From Nitrospira sp. (GTDB lineage: Bacteria; Nitrospirota; Nitrospiria; Nitrospirales; Nitrospiraceae): a stretch of DNA of 64,000 bases. A program made the translations under genes and the position numbers. The notes beneath the pieces are model-generated. The model was not told the origin of the DNA, ran no database searches, and saw only the letters and a list, made by a program, of their open reading frames with translations. Of this stretch, positions 40,484-49,019 are shown one piece after another. Location: positions 18,016-82,015 of the forward strand of contig VOPT01000046.1 of the NCBI GenBank assembly GCA_009594865.1, given 5' to 3'. Each line of letters opens with the position of its first letter. Position 1 is the first letter of the stretch.

Positions 40484-41199
40484 AGGCCATCATCCTAGCG
40501 GCAGGAGTCGGTAAACGCCTCTGGCCGGTGACCCAGCATAAGCCGAAATGCCTGATCGAGATCGGCGGGCAGACATTGCTGTCGCGCTATCTGGAATCTT
40601 TGGCGTCCGTGAAGATCAGGCAGGCCACTGTTGTGGTCGGGTACAAGCAGGAGATGATAAGGGCTGCCGTGGGGACACAGTGCCATGGGATCGATATCTC
40701 CTATCTCGTCAACGAGGAGTTCCATCGCGGCAGCATTTCATCGCTCTGGATCGCCAGGCAAGTGCTCACCGATGATGTGGTCATCATGGATGCGGATGTG
40801 TTGTTTCATCGGGAAATCCTTCGGCGTCTGGTGGCGTCGCCCTATGAAAACTGCCTACTCATGGACGATACGGTGAAGCAAACAGGCGAAGAATGTATGG
40901 TCGTCGTGCAGGGCGATCGCGTCATCGCCTTGAGCAAGAAAGTGCCGGATCGGTATGATCTCGCCGGCGAAGGTGTCGGGTTCCTCCGGGTGCGCCGGGC
41001 CGATGCTCCCCACGTGATCGGCTCCTTGAAAGGCTATATCGATCAAGACCGCTGGGACATGGAATACGAAGACGGATTGTTGCAGTATTTCCGTGACGTG
41101 AAGGTCGGGCATGAGAAGATCGGGGGATTGCCCTGGACGGAAATCGATTTCCCTGAAGATGTGACGAAGGCGGAGCGGGAAGTCCTCCCGAGACTGTAG
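40480..41199 (+). CDS. PntC-like CTP:phosphonate cytidylyltransferase
   Basis: 239 residues, one NTP-transferase domain. The nucleotide-binding AAGVGKRLWPVTQHKPKCLIEIGGQTLL is at 7-34, with metal-binding IMDADVLFH near residue 104 and EYEDGLLQYF and WTEIDFPEDV at the end. This family activates phosphonates such as 2-aminoethylphosphonate as CMP derivatives, or sugar phosphates. Its place directly after a PhnW-type transaminase and before a CDP-alcohol phosphotransferase suggests CMP-AEP formation for lipid head-group transfer. It overlaps the transaminase by 4 bases. Confidence 0.85.
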   Translation: MKAIILAAGVGKRLWPVTQHKPKCLIEIGGQTLLSRYLESLASVKIRQATVVVGYKQEMIRAAVGTQCHGIDISYLVNEEFHRGSISSLWIARQVLTDDVVIMDADVLFHREILRRLVASPYENCLLMDDTVKQTGEECMVVVQGDRVIALSKKVPDRYDLAGEGVGFLRVRRADAPHVIGSLKGYIDQDRWDMEYEDGLLQYFRDVKVGHEKIGGLPWTEIDFPEDVTKAEREVLPRL

Positions 41200-41226
41200 C
41201 GCATAGGCAATCGCCAGCAGCCATCT

Positions 41227-42702
41227 ATGGACGGGCCATTCGGAATCATGAGTGAAAGTACCTTACAACGAGGCGCGGAACTGCAGGGGTTGAGCACGGC
41301 CATTTTGCTGCCCGGTGCCGGTCTCTTCGGCGATCGCCCGGGCCGAGGGCTTGCCGATGTGGGCCCATTGACTCACATCGGAGGGTTGAGCCTCTTTCAG
41401 CGGACGGTCCTCACCTTGCAGCGGGGCGGCATCCGTCAATTGATCGTGTTGGCCGGTCCCGATGAAGAGCTGCTCAAGCAGGCGCTGGCACGCGGAGCAC
41501 GGGTGACGATTCCGGTCCGGTGGATGCCGGTGCGTGAGTTTCCGCTGGATGATCCCCGCACATGGGAATCGCTGGCCGCGGAAGTCCGGGGCTTCTGTCT
41601 CGTGGCCGGAGTCCAGGCCGTGTTTTCCAAGGGCCTGATCGAACATTTGCGGCAGACCGTGCGTGACGGCGAGGCACTGGTGGTGACGCGGGAAGCGGGC
41701 CCCGTCGAACCTGCGGCCGGACGTCGCAATCCGGTGGTCGCGTGGCAAGAGGGGCGGCTGGTTTCGTTCCACAATCAGCCGGGCCAGCAGGGACATCAGG
41801 TCGCGGCCGATCTGGTGGTGTTGCCTGCGAGTATTTTGAACCCGCCCAACAGGGCGGCTGCGGCTTCGACGAGCGGCGTCGCGGAAGCTCCCGGGATGAC
41901 GCCCATGCGCCGCTGGCTGGAACGGGCCGCTGTCGAAGGTCGCGTGCGGGTCGTGGCCGCCGCGTCCCACGCCGGACTCTGGTATCGCGACGTATGGGAT
42001 CAGGCCAGTGCGGGCCATGCCGAGCGGACACTGTTCCGGTCGCTGAAAGGCGAGGCCGAAGGTTTCGTCGATCGGTATTTCAACCGGACCTTTTCGCGGC
42101 TCTTAACACGACTCTTCCTTCAATTGAAGTGCTCCCCGAACACCATCACGATGGTGGCGACCGCCGTCGGATTGCTCGCCGCTATCGGATTCGGTCTCGG
42201 AAACTATACAGCCGGCATCGTGGCCGCGTTGTTGTTTCAGCTGGCTGCCATCATCGATTGTTGCGATGGTGAAGTCGCGCGCCTCACCTTTACGGAATCC
42301 CCCTTCGGCGCGTGGCTGGATATCGCCATGGACAATGTGGTGCATATCGCCATCTTTGCCGGGATTGCCTGCGGGGCCTATATTCGTCAAGCCGGGACCG
42401 CCGAGGCATGGGTCCCGTTGGCGCTCGGCGGGGCGGCCGTGTTCGGCAATGCCATGGCGTTCTGGATGGTCACGAAGGCCCAAAAAATCGGTGCGACGCG
42501 GGGATGGAACACGCCGAAACAGGCGGCCTGGTCCGACTTTATCCTGAAGAATGTGGCGAGTCGCGACTTCTCGGTGGTGGTCTTCCTGTTTGCCATCTTG
42601 GATAAACTGGACTGGTTTCTATGGATGGCTGCACTCGGGTCTACCGTCTTCTGGTTGATGATGGTGTGGGTGATCCGACCCTCGGCACGAGCCCGTGCTT
42701 AA
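41227..42702 (+). CDS. CDP-alcohol phosphotransferase fused to a degenerate nucleotidyltransferase-like domain
   Basis: 491 residues. The C-terminal half has the complete CDP-alcohol motif, DCCDGEVAR with D344, D347, G348, A351, R352, then G361, D365 and D369 in GAWLDIAMD, and several membrane helices. The N-terminal 230 residues resemble an NTP transferase (LLPGAGLFGDRPGRG, PLTHIGGLSLFQRTV) but lack the GxGxR-x-K signature and the metal aspartate, so it is probably inactive. A related fusion occurs in archaeal inositol-lipid enzymes. It would transfer the activated head group to a lipid. The start may be ATG 41248 instead. Confidence 0.85.
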   Translation: MDGPFGIMSESTLQRGAELQGLSTAILLPGAGLFGDRPGRGLADVGPLTHIGGLSLFQRTVLTLQRGGIRQLIVLAGPDEELLKQALARGARVTIPVRWMPVREFPLDDPRTWESLAAEVRGFCLVAGVQAVFSKGLIEHLRQTVRDGEALVVTREAGPVEPAAGRRNPVVAWQEGRLVSFHNQPGQQGHQVAADLVVLPASILNPPNRAAAASTSGVAEAPGMTPMRRWLERAAVEGRVRVVAAASHAGLWYRDVWDQASAGHAERTLFRSLKGEAEGFVDRYFNRTFSRLLTRLFLQLKCSPNTITMVATAVGLLAAIGFGLGNYTAGIVAALLFQLAAIIDCCDGEVARLTFTESPFGAWLDIAMDNVVHIAIFAGIACGAYIRQAGTAEAWVPLALGGAAVFGNAMAFWMVTKAQKIGATRGWNTPKQAAWSDFILKNVASRDFSVVVFLFAILDKLDWFLWMAALGSTVFWLMMVWVIRPSARARA

Positions 42703-43690
42703 AGCGGCCCTCCTTATCCTCGGGGCGCTGACACTCTCGGCACTGGTGTGGCACATCGGCATCGGACGTATTTACGATGCGGTGACGCAACTGGGTCCCG
42801 CCGCCATGGTGCTGGTCCTTCTTCCCTCTCTCCTCATGTATGTGCTCGAAGCCTATGGCTGGCGCGTGACCCTCGGCGCCTGGGCCGATGGCGTGCCGTT
42901 TTGGCGCATCTTAGCCATTCGCACCGCCGGCGAGGTCGTGAATATGACCACGCCGACGGCCTATGTGGGGGGCGAACCGCTGAAGGCCTATCTTCTGAAT
43001 CGCCATGGCGTGCCACTCGTCGAGGGCCTCGCGTCGGTGGTGACGGCTAAAACGACCATGACCGTTGCTCAGATCCTCTTCATTCTCGCGGGCATCGGCT
43101 TGGGATTCTGGTTATTGGGTGCCGGCGGATCGGCCGGGCAGACAATCACTGCGGGGTTGGTCAGCGTGGGCCTCCTGCTGTTCGGCGTGGGCGCCTTTGT
43201 CATCGTCCAGCGTCAGGGCATGTTCGGGTGGATCCTGGCTCTGTTGCGACGCATCGGTCTGCGCATTCAGTTTCTCGAGGCGCGTGAGCAGCAGTTGCTC
43301 GAACTGGATCGCACCATCGCCGGCTTTTACTCCCACCAACGGCAGGCCTTTCTCCTGTCGACCGGACTGTTTCTGCTGGGGTGGCTGGCGGAGGCCTTAG
43401 AGGTCTACGTCATGGTGCTGTGCATGGGGCAATCCATCAACGTTTTGCCCGCTATCGCGATCGGGGCGCTTTCCGTTTTTATCAAGGGAGGCACGTTTTT
43501 TATCCCTGGCAGCTTGGGCGCGCAGGATGCCGGCAATCTGTTCCTCCTCTCCGCGTTCGGCTATGGCGAGGTGACGGGCATCACCTTCGCGCTTCTGCGG
43601 CGTTTTCGGGAATTCGTGTGGATTGCCTTGGGTCTGGGTTGTCTGACGATGATGACGAAAGGTGCCGATCCTTCCCCTTCGCAGAAGTAG
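42695..43690 (+). CDS. Flippase-like membrane protein (LPG synthase TM/YbhN family)
   Basis: 331 residues from GTG 42695, overlapping the previous stop by 8 bases. About eight hydrophobic segments are present (for example AALLILGALTLSALVWHIGIG and IGALSVFIKGGTFFIPGSLGAQDAG). The motif TPTAYVGGEPLKAYLL and the GTFFIPGSLGAQDAGN segment are typical of the UPF0104/LPG_synthase_TM family. Members translocate or modify lipids, so this one may flip the head-group-modified lipid. The first sugar-transferase gene follows after about 170 bases. Confidence 0.85.
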   Translation: MLKAALLILGALTLSALVWHIGIGRIYDAVTQLGPAAMVLVLLPSLLMYVLEAYGWRVTLGAWADGVPFWRILAIRTAGEVVNMTTPTAYVGGEPLKAYLLNRHGVPLVEGLASVVTAKTTMTVAQILFILAGIGLGFWLLGAGGSAGQTITAGLVSVGLLLFGVGAFVIVQRQGMFGWILALLRRIGLRIQFLEAREQQLLELDRTIAGFYSHQRQAFLLSTGLFLLGWLAEALEVYVMVLCMGQSINVLPAIAIGALSVFIKGGTFFIPGSLGAQDAGNLFLLSAFGYGEVTGITFALLRRFREFVWIALGLGCLTMMTKGADPSPSQK

Positions 43691-43863
43691 TCCTCCCTCG
43701 ATCCGTAAAATCGCGGCGTATCAAGCTGCGACAACGGGTCACTTCAGAAAATCCTACAGCGCGATTTCACGACAAGATGTGGCCCATTTCGGCCTCCTCG
43801 GCTACACTAGGGAGCAACACTGAGATATCCCCTCAAGGGTAACGATTTTACGGCCATACACGT

Positions 43864-45039
43864 ATGAGTATCCCTATGCAGCCATCACCGCAGTCCGGTC
43901 CTCGGGATTGGTCCGGCCGTCATGACGTCTCGCCCGCAACAGGGAGGAAGCCCGCCACCGGGCGTCAGTTGCCGCCGACACAGGACCCGCAGGAAGCGCT
44001 GGAGTTTTGCCGGGCGTTGGCTTCGGTCATGGAATTGACCGCTACTGCCGAAGACCATCGCCAGTCACCGACGTTGGTTGCCGCCGTCCTTGGTCAACGT
44101 GCGGCGTCCCTTTCCCCGCCGATGTTGTCGATCGTCATTCCCGTGTTTAACGAAGAAGAGAATTTGCCGGCTCTCCATGCCCGGCTTACCAGGACGCTCA
44201 CTGAGCAGGGACTGGATTATGAGATTGTCTTCGTCGATGACGGCAGTCACGACCGGAGTCCGGAGATTTTACGGCGTCTGGAGGCGGAGGATCATCGAGT
44301 TGTCGTCGTAGAGTTTGCTAGAAATTTCGGCCACCAAGTCGCCATCAGCGCTGGGCTGGAGCATACTCGCGGGCGTGTCGTCAGTATTATGGACGCCGAT
44401 TTGCAGGATCCTCCCGAAGTCCTTCACACCTTTTTGGCCAAGTGGCAGGAAGGGTGGGAAGTGGTCTATGCGGTGCGAACCGAACGGAAGGAATGGTGGG
44501 GGAAACGGTTGGCCTATGCGGGGTTCTACCGGTTGCTGCAACGGGTCGCCAACATCGAGATTCCGTTGGACGCCGGCGATTTTTGCGTCATGGACCGGAA
44601 AGTGGTCGACTTGCTCGTCCGTATGCCTGAACGGAATCGATTTGTCCGGGGCATCCGCAGCTGGGTCGGGTTTAGGCAAGTCGGCGTGCCCTATGAACGC
44701 CAGGCGCGTCATGCCGGGACTCCCAAGTACACGCTGCGGAAACTGATCTATCTCGCGCTCGATGGATTGGTGTCATTCAGCCACATGCCGCTGCGCATCA
44801 TTACGTTGCTGGGTTTTACCGTCTCCCTGCTCTCCTTCCTTGTGGCACTGTTTTATTTCATCAAGAAACTCACCATCGGCGTCGGGGTGGCGGGGTTCAC
44901 CACGTTGGTCGTCTCGATTTTCTTTCTCGCAGGCATTCAGCTCATGACCATCGGCGTCATCGGGGAATACATCGGACGCATCTCCGATGAAGTCAAACAC
45001 CGGCCGCTGTATGTCGCCCGCCGCGTGACCAGGAGATAA
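43864..45039 (+). CDS. Family 2 glycosyltransferase, membrane-anchored (dolichyl-phosphate-sugar synthase type)
   Basis: 391 residues. The GT2 core starts at about residue 87 (LSIVIPVFNEEENL), with VDDGSHDRS, MDADLQDPP and the later DAGDFCVMDRKVV, then two membrane helices (IITLLGFTVSLLSFLVALFY and TTLVVSIFFLAGIQLMTIGV) and a cytosolic end, like ArnC or polyprenyl-phosphate glycosyltransferases. The N-terminal 85 residues are low-complexity and Gln/Pro-rich. Either this is a real extension or translation starts later, at ATG 44028 or 44122. No ribosome-binding site clearly decides. Confidence 0.85.
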   Translation: MSIPMQPSPQSGPRDWSGRHDVSPATGRKPATGRQLPPTQDPQEALEFCRALASVMELTATAEDHRQSPTLVAAVLGQRAASLSPPMLSIVIPVFNEEENLPALHARLTRTLTEQGLDYEIVFVDDGSHDRSPEILRRLEAEDHRVVVVEFARNFGHQVAISAGLEHTRGRVVSIMDADLQDPPEVLHTFLAKWQEGWEVVYAVRTERKEWWGKRLAYAGFYRLLQRVANIEIPLDAGDFCVMDRKVVDLLVRMPERNRFVRGIRSWVGFRQVGVPYERQARHAGTPKYTLRKLIYLALDGLVSFSHMPLRIITLLGFTVSLLSFLVALFYFIKKLTIGVGVAGFTTLVVSIFFLAGIQLMTIGVIGEYIGRISDEVKHRPLYVARRVTRR

Positions 45040-45056
45040 CCGCCATTCGCATTCTC

Positions 45057-46268
45057 ATGTTCGATAACGAGTTCCCTCCGCTCGGGGGCGGCACCGGTGT
45101 CGTCAATCTGCACCTGCTTGAGGAGATGGCTGTGCGGCCCGATGTCACGGTGGATCTCGTGACCTCCTCGCGGACCAAGGCGCGATACGAAACCGAGGTG
45201 TTTGCCGATCGCATCACGATCTACAAAGTGCCGGTCGATAATCGCAACATCCACCATGCTACTAATCGGGAATTGCTGCGGTATAGTTGGCGGGGGCTAC
45301 GTCTGGCCCGGCAGTTGGCGTCGACACATCGGTATGACGTGAGCTTCGCCTTTGCAGGTGTGCCGGCCGGTGCGATCAGTTATTTGGTGGGTCTCACGCA
45401 TGGACTGCCGTACGTGTTGTCGCTACAAGGACCGGATGTGCCAGGGTTCGAGGCGCGATACAACTATCTCTACCCGATGCTGACGCCGATCATCACCAGG
45501 ATTTGGCGTCACGCCGGGGTGGTGACAGCCATCAGCGCGGAACAGGTGGCCTTGGCGCATCGAACGATGCCGCAGTTGCCCCTGGTCACGATTCCCAATG
45601 GGGTTGATACGAACGCGTTTGTCCCGGCCACGAGGACTCTCGGACGGCCGTTCACCATGATCTGTGTGGCGCGGCTGATCGAGCGCAAAGGGCAACACCA
45701 TCTGTTGCAGGCCTTCGCCCAATTGCGAGCCGCCAGCCCTGAACCGATGGCACTGATCTTCGTCGGGACCGGGGATGCCGAGCCGCAGTTGCGAGAAATG
45801 GCCGCCAATTTACAGGTGGCTGATGCAGTGACGTTCAAGGGCTTTGTGCCGCGCGAACACATGCCGCCTGTCTATCACGAGGCCGATGTATTCGTGTTGC
45901 CATCTCAGCATGAAGGCATGTCGATCGCCCTTCTTGAAGCCATGGCGTCTGGGTTGCCGGTGGTCGTGACGGATACGGGAGGCACCGCGGAATTGGTGAC
46001 GCAGGGCGCCAACGGTGAGATCGTGCCATGGGGTGATGTTCCGATGCTTACGACCGCGTTGCAGCGGTTGGCAAACGATGTTGAGCAGCGGCAGCGTATG
46101 GGTGAAGAGAGCCGCTGTCGTGCGCTCGCCTTCGGATGGCCGGCGCTCGCCGCCCGCTATCTGGAGTTGTGTGCGAGGATCGCGGTTCCATCGGTCGAAA
46201 GGCGAGCCAAGGATACCCGGGGTTCGGAAAAAATGGCCCGCGATTGGACCAGGGAGCCTCGGGTATGA
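45057..46268 (+). CDS. Family 4 glycosyltransferase
   Basis: 403 residues from ATG 45057. The family N-terminus normally reads MRILMFDNEFPP-like; here IRIL is encoded just upstream from ATT 45045, and AGGAG (45031-45035) is spaced 9 bases from ATT but 21 from ATG, so ATT may be the true start. GT-B fold features include GGGTGVVNLHLLEEM, ISAEQVALAH, PNGVDTNAFVP, VARLIERKGQHHLLQAFA and the nucleotide-sugar site EGMSIALLEAMASGLPVVVTDTGG. It transfers a sugar from a nucleotide donor to a growing glycan or lipid. It overlaps the next gene by 4 bases. Confidence 0.88.
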   Translation: MFDNEFPPLGGGTGVVNLHLLEEMAVRPDVTVDLVTSSRTKARYETEVFADRITIYKVPVDNRNIHHATNRELLRYSWRGLRLARQLASTHRYDVSFAFAGVPAGAISYLVGLTHGLPYVLSLQGPDVPGFEARYNYLYPMLTPIITRIWRHAGVVTAISAEQVALAHRTMPQLPLVTIPNGVDTNAFVPATRTLGRPFTMICVARLIERKGQHHLLQAFAQLRAASPEPMALIFVGTGDAEPQLREMAANLQVADAVTFKGFVPREHMPPVYHEADVFVLPSQHEGMSIALLEAMASGLPVVVTDTGGTAELVTQGANGEIVPWGDVPMLTTALQRLANDVEQRQRMGEESRCRALAFGWPALAARYLELCARIAVPSVERRAKDTRGSEKMARDWTREPRV

Positions 46269-47374
46269 GGAAACTGCCTCATGTGTGTATTCTGACTAGC
46301 CAGTATTTTGACTGGGGCATTTATGGCGGCTTCGGCAGCATGTCGCGTAAGCTGGCCGAAAGCCTGGTGCGTGCCGGCCATCAGGTCAGCGTGATCGTGC
46401 CCGGTCGTCAGGGCCAACAGCCCACCGAAACGATTGGGGGGGTGGAGATTCGCAGCTTCTCGCCGCGCAACGTCATGGATGCCTGCCGCCTCATTCGCGC
46501 CTCCCACGCCGACATTTTTCATTCCCAGGATCCGACGGTCCTGACCTACTTGGCGCAACGCATTCACCCGCGCCGGGCGCATCTGGTGACGAGCCGGGAT
46601 CCGCGGGAACTGAGCGACTGGTGGGTGGAGTTTTTGTATGCCACTCCGATGCGCCGCCTGCTGACGCCGCTGAACTATTTGACGGAATCAGGCTTGCTCG
46701 TCAGGCAAGCGGTGCGGCGGGCCGATGCCGTCTATTGCCCGGCCCATTTCCTCAAGGAGAAGGTCAAACGCCTCTATGGTCTCAAGCAGTTGCCGACGCT
46801 GCTTCCGAATCTCATTGACGTCCCGGCGGCGGTCCCTCGAAAAAGCGAGCGGCCGACGATCACTTTTGTCGCCCGTTGGGACAAACGCAAGCGCCCCTGG
46901 CTGTTTTTGGAATTGGCCGCACAGTTTCCTGACTATCGGTTCGTGGCCGTGGGCAAAGGCAGCGCCTCCGCCGAAACCGGCTTTGACGCCGAGTTGCGGC
47001 AGCGATTCCGCGACGTATCCAACCTCGAAATGCCGGGGCTGATCAATCGATTTCGCGAGCCGGAACGAATGCACCAGCTGCTGTCCGATACTTGGATCTT
47101 TGTGAGCACGGCGGTGCGCGAAGGTCTCCCATTGACCTTTCTGGAAGCGGCGGCGTACGGGTGTCCGATCATCAGTCGGGTTGATCCCGATCAATTCGCG
47201 ACGCGGTTTGGCAAGCAGGTGCACGACGACGACTACGCCGCCGCGATTCGAAGTCTCCTTGCCGAGGCGCCGCTGGAAAAGGGGCGCGCCGCCTATCACT
47301 ATGTGCGGGAGACCTATGAGACATCCAGAGCCCTGGCCATCCATCAAGAGCAATACGCGCGTTTTGCGGCATAA
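46265..47374 (+). CDS. Family 4 glycosyltransferase
   Basis: 369 residues from ATG 46265 (inside the ATGA stop of the previous gene); an open frame extends upstream but is not coding. GT-B fold with YGGFGSMSRKLAESLVRAGHQVSVI at the N-terminus and TFVARWDKRKRPWLFLELA, EGLPLTFLEAAAYGCPIISRVDPDQF at the donor site. It resembles other GT4 enzymes; the sugar and acceptor are unknown. The next gene, the flippase, starts 57 bases later, so the unit may be a repeating-unit assembly locus. Confidence 0.87.
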   Translation: MRKLPHVCILTSQYFDWGIYGGFGSMSRKLAESLVRAGHQVSVIVPGRQGQQPTETIGGVEIRSFSPRNVMDACRLIRASHADIFHSQDPTVLTYLAQRIHPRRAHLVTSRDPRELSDWWVEFLYATPMRRLLTPLNYLTESGLLVRQAVRRADAVYCPAHFLKEKVKRLYGLKQLPTLLPNLIDVPAAVPRKSERPTITFVARWDKRKRPWLFLELAAQFPDYRFVAVGKGSASAETGFDAELRQRFRDVSNLEMPGLINRFREPERMHQLLSDTWIFVSTAVREGLPLTFLEAAAYGCPIISRVDPDQFATRFGKQVHDDDYAAAIRSLLAEAPLEKGRAAYHYVRETYETSRALAIHQEQYARFAA

Positions 47375-47431
47375 GCTTCTTGGGGGTGGCGCACCCATTT
47401 CGGAACAGGGGGCGTTCGATGCTGAAGAGTC

Positions 47432-48976
47432 ATGTCGGCGAAAGCGGTTTCTAAAGGGATTCTCTCCGTCGGTGGATGGTCGATGGCCAAATTGGCGACG
47501 TCGGCTGTCGTGCTCCCGATTCTCGCCCGATTCCTTGGCATAGAAGGGTATGGTCAATACGCCTATTACCTGGCGGTGCTTCTGCTCGCCTCGCAATTTG
47601 CGAATGTGGGAATGATGCAAACGATGACCAGGCGCATCGCAGAGCGGCCTGAGGACGGGCCGTGGTGTCGGGCAGTGGCTCGGTCCGGCGCGCTCATCAA
47701 TGGTGCCGGAGTGGTCGCGGTCGGAATTGCGGCGGGCCTGCTGATCGGGGGGACGGCATCGCACGACGCGACGGCGGGGCCGATTGCGTTGACCGTGCTG
47801 GGCGTTCTCGTGTTTGACCAGGTCTGGTTTTATGCGCGAGGGGTGTTGCACGGGTTTCGGCATGAGGAACGCGCGGCGGTGCCCGGCATCATCGGCGTAT
47901 TGATGGCAGGCAGCGTGGGCATCCTCGCGGCGGTCACTGGTATGGGCGTGGTCGGGGTGTTTGGAGGGCTGCTAGTAGCGGACATCTTTGTGGCAGTGGC
48001 CTGTCTGCGGGCGGTGACATCGGCGCTCAATGGACTCGGCTTTCCGGCCTCCGAAAAATCCTCGACGTTATCGACCGGCGCCATGCTGCGATTCGGATTG
48101 TCCGCCATGACCTTTTCCGTGCTCAACATGGCGCTCTGTTCGCTGGACATTATTCTCGTGCGTCATTTGGCAGGAGAAGCTCAGGCGGGCCTCTATGCGG
48201 CGGCGGTGCAGTGGTCGCAATTCGTCTGGTTCATTCCCATTGCGGTCGAAGGGGTGATGCTGCAGGCGACTGCCAAGATGTGGGCTGAAGAACGGGTGGC
48301 TGCGGTCACCGACCTGGTGAGTCGCCTGGTGCGCTACGTCATGCTGGGCACGATCTTTCTGCTGATCGTGGTGTTTGTGTTGGGCGATCGAATTATCACG
48401 GTGTATTTTGGACCTCATTTCTCCGAGGCTACCCTGGGACTGCGCCTGTTGGTGCCTGGCGCCCTCTGTTATGCCTTGGCCCGTGTGCTGTGGCCGGTCA
48501 TTCAAGCGGGTGGCCAGGGCATGTCTCTGATCCGTGTCATGCTGGTGGCGGTTCTGGTGGATGCGGGGCTGTGCACGATCCTGATTCCCGTTAGTGGCGC
48601 AGCCGGAGCGGCTTGTGCGACGTCGCTCTCTTTTGCGCTGGTTGCAGGCGGCTATGCCTGGATCTTACGGCGGCGTAACGTCGGCATCTTCGAAGGGCTG
48701 GCACTCTCGCGCGTGGTGGTGCTCGTGGGTATCACGGGTGTCGTCATGGCCGGTCTCTCCGCGCTCGTCTCCACACCGCTGCTTTCTCTTCTAGTAGGAG
48801 TGGCCGTTGGAGCAGTGCTGTATTGGGCTGGCGTGTTCAGCCTGGGAATTGTGCAAGTGAACGAACTGGAATCGCTCGTGCAGAGTCTGCCGGGCACGTT
48901 TCGCCGCGTGGGCGAGATGGTGTTTCAACTGGTGGCTCCGTGGTTGTTGCGATTGAAAGCCGCGGCATCCAACTAG
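47432..48976 (+). CDS. Wzx-type polysaccharide flippase
   Basis: 514 residues with about 12 hydrophobic helices (for example ALINGAGVVAVGIAAGLLIGG and IALTVLGVLVFDQVWFYARGV). Its start SKGILSVGGWSMAKLATSAVVLPILARFLG is typical of the MOP/Wzx flippase family, which carries lipid-linked oligosaccharides across the inner membrane. Location among glycosyltransferases makes it the likely exporter of the repeat unit. No O-antigen polymerase or ligase is recognised nearby. Confidence 0.87.
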   Translation: MSAKAVSKGILSVGGWSMAKLATSAVVLPILARFLGIEGYGQYAYYLAVLLLASQFANVGMMQTMTRRIAERPEDGPWCRAVARSGALINGAGVVAVGIAAGLLIGGTASHDATAGPIALTVLGVLVFDQVWFYARGVLHGFRHEERAAVPGIIGVLMAGSVGILAAVTGMGVVGVFGGLLVADIFVAVACLRAVTSALNGLGFPASEKSSTLSTGAMLRFGLSAMTFSVLNMALCSLDIILVRHLAGEAQAGLYAAAVQWSQFVWFIPIAVEGVMLQATAKMWAEERVAAVTDLVSRLVRYVMLGTIFLLIVVFVLGDRIITVYFGPHFSEATLGLRLLVPGALCYALARVLWPVIQAGGQGMSLIRVMLVAVLVDAGLCTILIPVSGAAGAACATSLSFALVAGGYAWILRRRNVGIFEGLALSRVVVLVGITGVVMAGLSALVSTPLLSLLVGVAVGAVLYWAGVFSLGIVQVNELESLVQSLPGTFRRVGEMVFQLVAPWLLRLKAAASN

Positions 48977-49019
48977 GAGAAGAACGCTGAAGCTGTCGGG
49001 TGATCAGCACAGGATCTCC

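Noticed and set aside
46688..47863. Minus-strand open frame of 391 codons
   Set aside because: Antisense to a glycosyltransferase and the flippase gene; no plausible product.
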